DNA of 64,000 bases from Hymenobacter gummosus (lineage in GTDB: Bacteria > Bacteroidota > Bacteroidia > Cytophagales > Hymenobacteraceae), in the NCBI RefSeq assembly GCF_003970915.1, contig NZ_RXOF01000002.1:558001-622000 (forward strand). Direction: 5' to 3'. The notes beneath the pieces were generated by a model. That model was not told the DNA's origin. It saw nothing but the letters and a program-made list of their open reading frames with translations, and did no database searches. Positions within the stretch are counted from its first letter, which is position 1. Each line of letters begins with the position of its first letter. The translations under genes and the position numbers were made by a program. Positions 57,656 through 64,000 of the stretch are shown here, piece after piece.

Positions 57656-58543
57656 TTACAGCAGCGCCTTGATGCGCGCCCGCAGTCCCTCCGAGGCCTC
57701 CAGCAGCGGCAGGCGCACGGCGCCGGGAATCACCCCGAGCAGCTCCAGCGCAGCTTTCACTCCCACGGGGTTGGCTTCCTCGTACATCAGTGGGTTCAGG
57801 GGCAGCAGCTCGAACAGCAGCTTGGAGGCGGCGGCGTAGTCGCCCGCGAGGGCGTGGCGGGTCATGTCCGAGAACTTGCGCGGGAAGGCATTGGCCAGCA
57901 CCGAAATAATGCCCACGCCGCCAAAGGAGATGAGCGGGGTGGTGAGCATGTCGTCGCCGGAGATGAGCAGGAAGTCGGCGGGCTTGCCGGCAGCAATCTG
58001 CATGCACTGCTCCACGTTGCCGCTGGCTTCCTTGGTGCCGATGATGTTGGGGTGCTGGGCCAGGGTCAGCGTGGTTTCGGCGGTGATGTTGGAAGCGGTG
58101 CGGCCGGGCACGTTGTAAAGGATAACCGGCACCGGGGCCACGTCGGCCAGGCGCTGGTAGTGGGCCACGATGCCGCGCTGGGTGGGCTTGTTGTAGTAGG
58201 GCGAAGCCGACAGGATGGCCGTAATACCTTCGAGGTCAGTGCCTTGGATGGTGCGCTCCACGGCGGCCGTGTCGTTGCCGCCGATGCCGTAGACCAGCGG
58301 CACTCGGCCGGCGACGTGCTCCTTGGCCACGCGCAGGATTTCGGCCTTTTCCGCCGCGGTCGTGGTCGGCGACTCGGCCGTGGTGCCGTTGATGACAATA
58401 TATTCCACCCCGCCGTCGATGACAAAATCGAGCAGGCGGCGCAGGGCGGAGTAGTCGACGGAAAAATCGGTGGGGGAGAAGGGCGTAACCAGGGCGACGC
58501 CGGTGCCGTGAACCGCAGGTCGACGGGAGTCAAGTTTGTGCAT
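57656..58543 (-). CDS. dapA: 4-Hydroxy-tetrahydrodipicolinate synthase, 295 aa
   Basis: Condenses pyruvate with aspartate semialdehyde in lysine and diaminopimelate synthesis. The TIM-barrel signature motifs are present: VINGTTAESPTTTAAEK (Thr 54-55), LSASPYYNKPTQRGIVAHY, LYNVPGRTASNIT (Tyr 143) and the Schiff-base Lys 171 in IIGTKEASGNVEQ. Length and start fit DapA. The downstream convergent end holds a family 2 element. A TACCTTCG box lies 43 nt upstream. Confidence 0.95.
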   Translation of the reverse strand: MHKLDSRRPAVHGTGVALVTPFSPTDFSVDYSALRRLLDFVIDGGVEYIVINGTTAESPTTTAAEKAEILRVAKEHVAGRVPLVYGIGGNDTAAVERTIQGTDLEGITAILSASPYYNKPTQRGIVAHYQRLADVAPVPVILYNVPGRTASNITAETTLTLAQHPNIIGTKEASGNVEQCMQIAAGKPADFLLISGDDMLTTPLISFGGVGIISVLANAFPRKFSDMTRHALAGDYAAASKLLFELLPLNPLMYEEANPVGVKAALELLGVIPGAVRLPLLEASEGLRARIKALL

Positions 58544-58585
58544 GAGGGGCCGAATCCGTTAGTTTTGTGGGAAGAACCGGCCGCG

Positions 58586-58593
58586 CGAAGGTA
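58586..58593 (-). promoter_or_regulatory. -7-like box (TACCTTCG) of dapA
   Basis: Seven of eight matches to TAnnTTTG on the minus strand, 43 nt before the dapA ATG at 58543. Confidence 0.4.
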
Positions 58594-58638
58594 CGAAGGC
58601 GGACGTTGAACGTCGTCGGACCTGCGTGAGGGCAATTC

Positions 58639-58759
58639 GAACGTCATGTCGAGCGAAGTCGAGACATCTCGCTTGGGTAGTAATTTCTCCGTTGAACGAG
58701 CGGGTTACTATTCGGGCATCAGCACGCGAGATGTCTCGACTTCGCTCGACATGACGTTC
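58639..58759. repeat. Inverted-repeat element, family 3 (34-bp perfect arms)
   Basis: The arms 58639-58672 and 58726-58759 are exact reverse complements beginning GAACGTCATGTCGAGCGAAG. The 53-nt centre has no clear structure. It lies between the divergent dapA and polysaccharide deacetylase genes. A single arm of the same family lies at 53567-53610. Confidence 0.88.
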
Positions 58760-58830
58760 AACTTGTAAACTGTCGGTTTCTATCCTCTGACTTTCCTTTC
58801 CAGGCCCCGGTGGCCGCCTCTTTCCCCCGC

Positions 58831-59772
58831 ATGTCGCAACGCTTTTCTACTCTACTGCTGGGCACCGTCGCCCTAGCCGCCGGCCTAGCCGTGTCGTCCT
58901 GCAACACCGAAAAAGCCTCGGCTTCCGAAACTGAAAACCCGGCCGCCGCGGCCGAAGCCATGTCGGGCGCCGCCGCTACCGCCGCGGAGGAAAAAGCCGC
59001 TACCCCGGCCGACGTCACCACCACCGCCCCCGACCCGAGCAGCATCCCGGCCTCGGCCGTGGGCAACGCCGCCGCCATCCTGGCCCGCCCGCAGGTGCCC
59101 ATCCTGTGCTACCACCAGATCCGCGACTGGCGCGCCAAGGACTCCAAGGGCGCCAAGGACTACATCGTGCCGGTGGAGAAGTTCAAGGAGCAGATCAAGA
59201 TGCTGGCCGACTCGGGCTACCACACCATCCTGCCCGATCAGCTCTACGCCTACCTGACCACCGGTGCCAAGCTGCCCTCCAAGCCGGTGATGCTCACCTT
59301 CGACGACACCGACCTCGACCAGTTCACCGTGGCCAAGCCCACACTGGATAAGTACGGCTTCAAGGCCGTGTACTTCATTATGACCGTGAGCCTGGGCCGG
59401 CCCAACTACATGAGCAAGGCGCAGGTGAAGCAGCTCTCGGATGAAGGCAACGTCATCGGCTCGCACACCTGGGACCACCACAACGTGAAGAAGTACCAGG
59501 GCCAGGACTGGGTGACGCAGATTGAGAAGCCCACCAAAACCCTGGAGGAAATTACCGGCAAGGACATCAAGTACTTCGCCTACCCCTTCGGCCTGTGGAA
59601 CCCCGAGGCCATTCCGCAGCTCAAGCAGCGCGGCATGGTGGCCGCCTTCGTGCTGGCCGAAAAGCGCGACCAGCAGGACCCGCTGTTCACCATCCGCCGC
59701 ATCATCGCCTCAGGATACTGGAGCCCCAAGACCCTGCACAACAGCATGGTGCAGAGCTTCGACGGCAAGTAA
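58831..59772 (+). CDS. Polysaccharide deacetylase-family lipoprotein, 313 aa
   Basis: NodB-like enzymes remove acetyl groups from polysaccharides such as peptidoglycan or chitooligosaccharides. The start is ATG 58831, giving a lipobox LAAGLAVSSCNTE (Cys near 24). A Thr/Ala-rich linker precedes the catalytic domain: RPQVPILCYHQIRDW, PVMLTFDDTDLDQF (motif 1), GSHTWDHHNVKK (motif 2 HxxxH), YFAYPFGLWNP (motif 3) and FTIRRIIASGYW near the end. All expected residues for metal binding are present. Outer-membrane or periplasmic lipoprotein. Terminator follows. Confidence 0.9.
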   Translation: MSQRFSTLLLGTVALAAGLAVSSCNTEKASASETENPAAAAEAMSGAAATAAEEKAATPADVTTTAPDPSSIPASAVGNAAAILARPQVPILCYHQIRDWRAKDSKGAKDYIVPVEKFKEQIKMLADSGYHTILPDQLYAYLTTGAKLPSKPVMLTFDDTDLDQFTVAKPTLDKYGFKAVYFIMTVSLGRPNYMSKAQVKQLSDEGNVIGSHTWDHHNVKKYQGQDWVTQIEKPTKTLEEITGKDIKYFAYPFGLWNPEAIPQLKQRGMVAAFVLAEKRDQQDPLFTIRRIIASGYWSPKTLHNSMVQSFDGK

Positions 59773-59799
59773 GGTCCGCAGTGGCCCTTCATAAGACCG

Positions 59800-59834
59800 A
59801 AAAGCCCCGGCCGCTCACACGGCCGGGGCTTTTT
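59800..59834. terminator. Bidirectional terminator after the deacetylase gene
   Basis: AAAAGCCCCGGCC pairs with GGCCGGGGCTTTTT across an 8-nt loop, with A and T runs on the two sides, between two convergent genes. Confidence 0.88.
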
Positions 59835-59849
59835 GTGGTTCCCGCCGGG

Positions 59850-60287
59850 CTATTCTGTTGGAACTCCAGCGCTGAGCAGCGCCGCGTACGGCTCAGCGGT
59901 AAGACAATAAACCTTGCCGAGTTTGCCCAGCACTGCGCCCACCTCATTGCTTTGACTGGCCGAAGACCCGTAAATCAGATAAAGCTGCTTGGCCTTGAAA
60001 CGCGGCACGGCCGGCCGAAACTGGTCGAACGATTCGTAAGGGAAGTTGCGTGCCCCCCGTACGTGGCCGCTACGAAACTCACTTGCCGAACGAACATCGA
60101 TAACGACTACCCCGCGCTGCTGCGCCAGGCGCAGGCTGAGCGCGAGTGGAACCGGCGTGACAAACCGCCCAGAGCTGTTGAGTAGCAGGCGCACACTGTC
60201 AGCCGGCACGGGCTTGGGTGCCTGGGCCGGGGCAGCGAAGGGCAGCAGCACCGCGCCAAACAGTAGCGTGGCAGCCTTGGTCTTCAT
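59850..60287 (-). CDS. Secreted rhodanese-like protein without catalytic Cys, 145 aa
   Basis: A signal peptide (ATLLFGAVLLPFAAPAQA) is followed by a rhodanese domain: QRGVVVIDVRSASEFRSGHV, RGARNFPYESFDQF and LYLIYGSSASQSNEVGAVLG. In active rhodaneses the loop after the strand is CxxGxRS; here the first Ser of YGSSASQS replaces the Cys, so sulfurtransferase activity is unlikely. A substrate-binding or regulatory role is possible. Paralogue of the next upstream gene on the same strand (60311-60694), which keeps the Cys. Confidence 0.78.
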   Translation of the reverse strand: MKTKAATLLFGAVLLPFAAPAQAPKPVPADSVRLLLNSSGRFVTPVPLALSLRLAQQRGVVVIDVRSASEFRSGHVRGARNFPYESFDQFRPAVPRFKAKQLYLIYGSSASQSNEVGAVLGKLGKVYCLTAEPYAALLSAGVPTE

Positions 60288-60310
60288 CCGCTGAATCTTC
60301 CGCGTGGGTC

Positions 60311-60694
60311 TTACTCCGCGGCCAGCCCGCCGGCTTTCAGGGCCTCGAAGCCGCCGGCGTTGACCACGTTTTTGAAGCCCTTCTGCAGCATCAGCGTGCC
60401 GGCCTGGGTCGAGCGGTTGCCCGATTTGCAGTAGAGCACGTAGGTGGCGGTCGGGTCGAGCTTGGCTACCTGGTCGGCGAAGTCGGTGGAGAGGAAGTTC
60501 ACGTTGCGGGCGCCGCGCAGGTGGCCGGCGGCAAACTCGGCGGGCGTGCGCACGTCGAGCAGCACCGTGCCGGACTTGGCCAGCTGCTGCTGGGCCTGCG
60601 GGGGCGTCAGGGTCGGGGCCGTCTGGGCCTGGGCGCAGACGGCCGCGCCGAGCAGCAGGGCGAGGGACAACAGGGAGGGTAGAAGCTTTTTCAT
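60311..60694 (-). CDS. Secreted rhodanese-like sulfurtransferase, 127 aa
   Basis: A signal peptide (LLPSLLSLALLLGAAVCAQA) precedes a single rhodanese domain: QQQLAKSGTVLLDVRTPAEF, AAGHLRGARNVNFLS, the catalytic loop VLYCKSGNRSTQAGTL (Cys in YCKSGNRS) and GFKNVVNAGGFEALKAGGL. The active-site loop is complete. Periplasmic sulfur transfer or sulfide handling is the likely role. The start is ATG 60694. It lies between ligA and the Cys-less paralogue on the same strand. Confidence 0.85.
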   Translation of the reverse strand: MKKLLPSLLSLALLLGAAVCAQAQTAPTLTPPQAQQQLAKSGTVLLDVRTPAEFAAGHLRGARNVNFLSTDFADQVAKLDPTATYVLYCKSGNRSTQAGTLMLQKGFKNVVNAGGFEALKAGGLAAE

Positions 60695-60775
60695 AGCGGT
60701 GGTAAAAAGACGGGACGCGTCGTTAAGGTAAACAACGCGCCCCGCCCATAACGTGCCGGCTGGCATTAAATTTTG

Positions 60776-63094
<2,319 letters not shown>

Positions 63095-63101
63095 TCAGCG
63101 G

Positions 63102-63671
63102 TTAGTTTTTGATCAGCACACCGTCGGCCATGAAGGTGAGCTGCTGCTCGGGCTTGGTAATGGCGGCCACTTCCTTGTCCGACTTGCCGGCGTCCTTGGC
63201 GTAGTGCTGCTGGTCGGCCACCGAAATTTCCTCGCGGTGGGCCCAGCCGTCCACGACCACCGTCTTGCCCTGGGTGTCCTTGGGCACGAAGAAGGCGTAG
63301 TCCTTGAAGCGTACGCGCATTTTCTTGCCGTCGGCGGTCTGCAGCTGCATCCAGCAGCCCTTGGCCTGGCACACGGCCGTAGCCTCGCCGACGAGCTTCA
63401 CCCGGGCCGAATCCTGGTTGCCGAGCACCACGGGCAGCGCCGACATGGGCTGGGCGCCTTCCTCCGTCACGTCGGCGCCGTAGACTTTGCCGGCGGCCGT
63501 GGTCTTGCCCTCCGCGCTGGCATTCTTTTCGGCTTCTTCTTCGGCTTCCGAGTGCTCGTGCGCCTCGGCGGCCGGAGCGTTGGCGTTGGCGGCGGTTTCG
63601 GCGGGCTGCTGCTGCTGGCAGGCGGTGAAGAGGGTGGCGGCGGCCGCCAGAGCGAGTAAAGTGCGCTTCAT
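63102..63671 (-). CDS. DUF4920-domain lipoprotein, 189 aa
   Basis: The lipobox AAATLFTACQQQ (Cys near 18) is followed by a Glu/Ala/His-rich linker (AEAHEHSEAEEEAEKNAS), then a domain with KVYGADVTEEGAQPMSAL, AVCQAKGCWMQLQTADGKKM, RVRFKDYAFFVPKDTQGKTV and VDGWAHREEISVADQQHYA. The CQAKGCWM and FKDYAFFVPKD patterns match DUF4920, of unknown function. Two Cys near 104-109 may bind metal or be redox-active. A TAAGTTTG box lies 29 nt upstream. Confidence 0.75.
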   Translation of the reverse strand: MKRTLLALAAAATLFTACQQQQPAETAANANAPAAEAHEHSEAEEEAEKNASAEGKTTAAGKVYGADVTEEGAQPMSALPVVLGNQDSARVKLVGEATAVCQAKGCWMQLQTADGKKMRVRFKDYAFFVPKDTQGKTVVVDGWAHREEISVADQQHYAKDAGKSDKEVAAITKPEQQLTFMADGVLIKN

Positions 63672-63699
63672 AGGGAGTTAGGGGTGGAACGAACCGCCC

Positions 63700-63707
63700 C
63701 AAACTTA
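63700..63707 (-). promoter_or_regulatory. -7 box (TAAGTTTG) of the DUF4920 gene
   Basis: Exact TAnnTTTG on the minus strand, 29 nt before the ATG at 63671. Confidence 0.6.
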
Positions 63708-63722
63708 CGCATTCAGCGGCAG

Positions 63723-64000
63723 TTAGCGCGCGGCCGGCGTGCGTTTGATGAGTTCGGCTACGTGGTCCGGCTCCCCGTCAGCGTCGTGCATTTCGGAGCG
63801 CACCATGCCCACGCCCGGGGCGTAGTAATCGACCACGCGCTTCACCGAGCGGCGGGCCATGTCGGCGCGGGCCTGGGTCACGTATTCGTAGCGGGCCTCC
63901 ACCTTGTAGCACTGGAAGGTGCCGGCCGGCGTGGTCAGGCTCTGGGGCCCGCTGATTTTGCGCTGCGACACAGTGGTTACTACCTGGGCAATATCCACGC
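63723..64000 (-). CDS. Partial gene: TapB/DUF3108-like protein, C-terminal part
   Basis: The frame is open to the window edge, so the N-terminus is outside. The visible 91 residues include SGPQSLTTPAGTFQCYKVEA, RYEYVTQARADMARRSVKRV, VDYYAPGVGMVRSEMHDADG and a C-terminal PDHVAELIKRTPAAR. The AGTFxCYK ... APGVGMVRSE pattern is typical of TapB-like/DUF3108 proteins, which are secreted and of unknown function. The GTG at 63996 is probably internal rather than the true start. Confidence 0.55.
   Translation of the reverse strand, partial: VDIAQVVTTVSQRKISGPQSLTTPAGTFQCYKVEARYEYVTQARADMARRSVKRVVDYYAPGVGMVRSEMHDADGEPDHVAELIKRTPAAR

Overview
The window looks like chromosome of a high-GC member of the Bacteroidota, most likely Hymenobacter or a close relative (Cytophagales). 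Direct evidence is a high GC content, two proteins ending in type IX secretion (T9SS) sorting domains, a GldM-like domain protein, many short signal-peptide or lipobox proteins, and TAnnTTTG-type -7 boxes (the Bacteroidota sigma-A element) in front of many genes, with no obvious Shine-Dalgarno sequences. The genus assignment is inference. No rRNA, tRNA, CRISPR array, transposase or phage gene was found.

Layout. 1-3.5 kb is a decaying surface-protein region: a beta-barrel gene, a T9SS cargo gene split by an in-frame TAG, and a GldM-like lipoprotein gene with a damaged 5' end beside a remnant of a second copy. 3.5-8 kb: flavin reductase-family protein, small membrane protein, TPR protein, secreted M28 peptidase. 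8.2-14 kb: MHS-type MFS carrier, a 21-nt tandem repeat array, acetyl-CoA synthetase, and a zinc alcohol/formaldehyde dehydrogenase with an unrecognised membrane-anchored partner. 14.3-21 kb: fumarylacetoacetase, a lower-GC pair (GNAT plus unknown), NifU-type and Mrp/Nbp35 Fe-S proteins, DNA primase. 21-28 kb: Imm26-like protein, PPP-like phosphatase, potassium channel, two overlapping glycosyltransferases, and an HTH regulator preceded by a regular three-unit operator/promoter array. 28-39 kb: RibBA, an FG-GAP/T9SS protein, an ABC exporter, an M14 peptidase, a DoxX protein. 39-53 kb: SurE, small Thr-rich secreted paralogues, a histidine phosphatase, paired lipoproteins, Usp, a second M28-type peptidase, a 2H phosphoesterase, an OmpA lipoprotein, a subtilase. 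53.6-64 kb: M23 endopeptidase, a second 21-nt array, HMG-CoA lyase, LutA-like protein, DapA, polysaccharide deacetylase, two rhodaneses, DNA ligase LigA, a DUF4920 lipoprotein, and a partial gene at the right edge.

How the genes relate. Most are chromosomal housekeeping or envelope genes in one- to three-gene units. Recurring themes are acetate/acetoacetate and acetyl-CoA metabolism (MFS carrier plus Acs, FahA, HMG-CoA lyase), Fe-S assembly (NifU domain plus Mrp), and cell-surface hydrolases and lipoproteins. Local gene duplication is common: the GldM-like pair, the Thr-rich pair, the lipoprotein pair, the rhodanese pair and the glycosyltransferase pair.

The least ordinary content lies between genes. 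There are several families of long inverted-repeat elements (two recur at full length, with outer arms and sometimes a shared inner hairpin), two degenerate 21-nt tandem arrays about 45 kb apart with the same internal register, and three 34-bp palindromes at an exact 40-bp period upstream of an HTH regulator, each framing a -7-like box. These are the best candidates for something undescribed.
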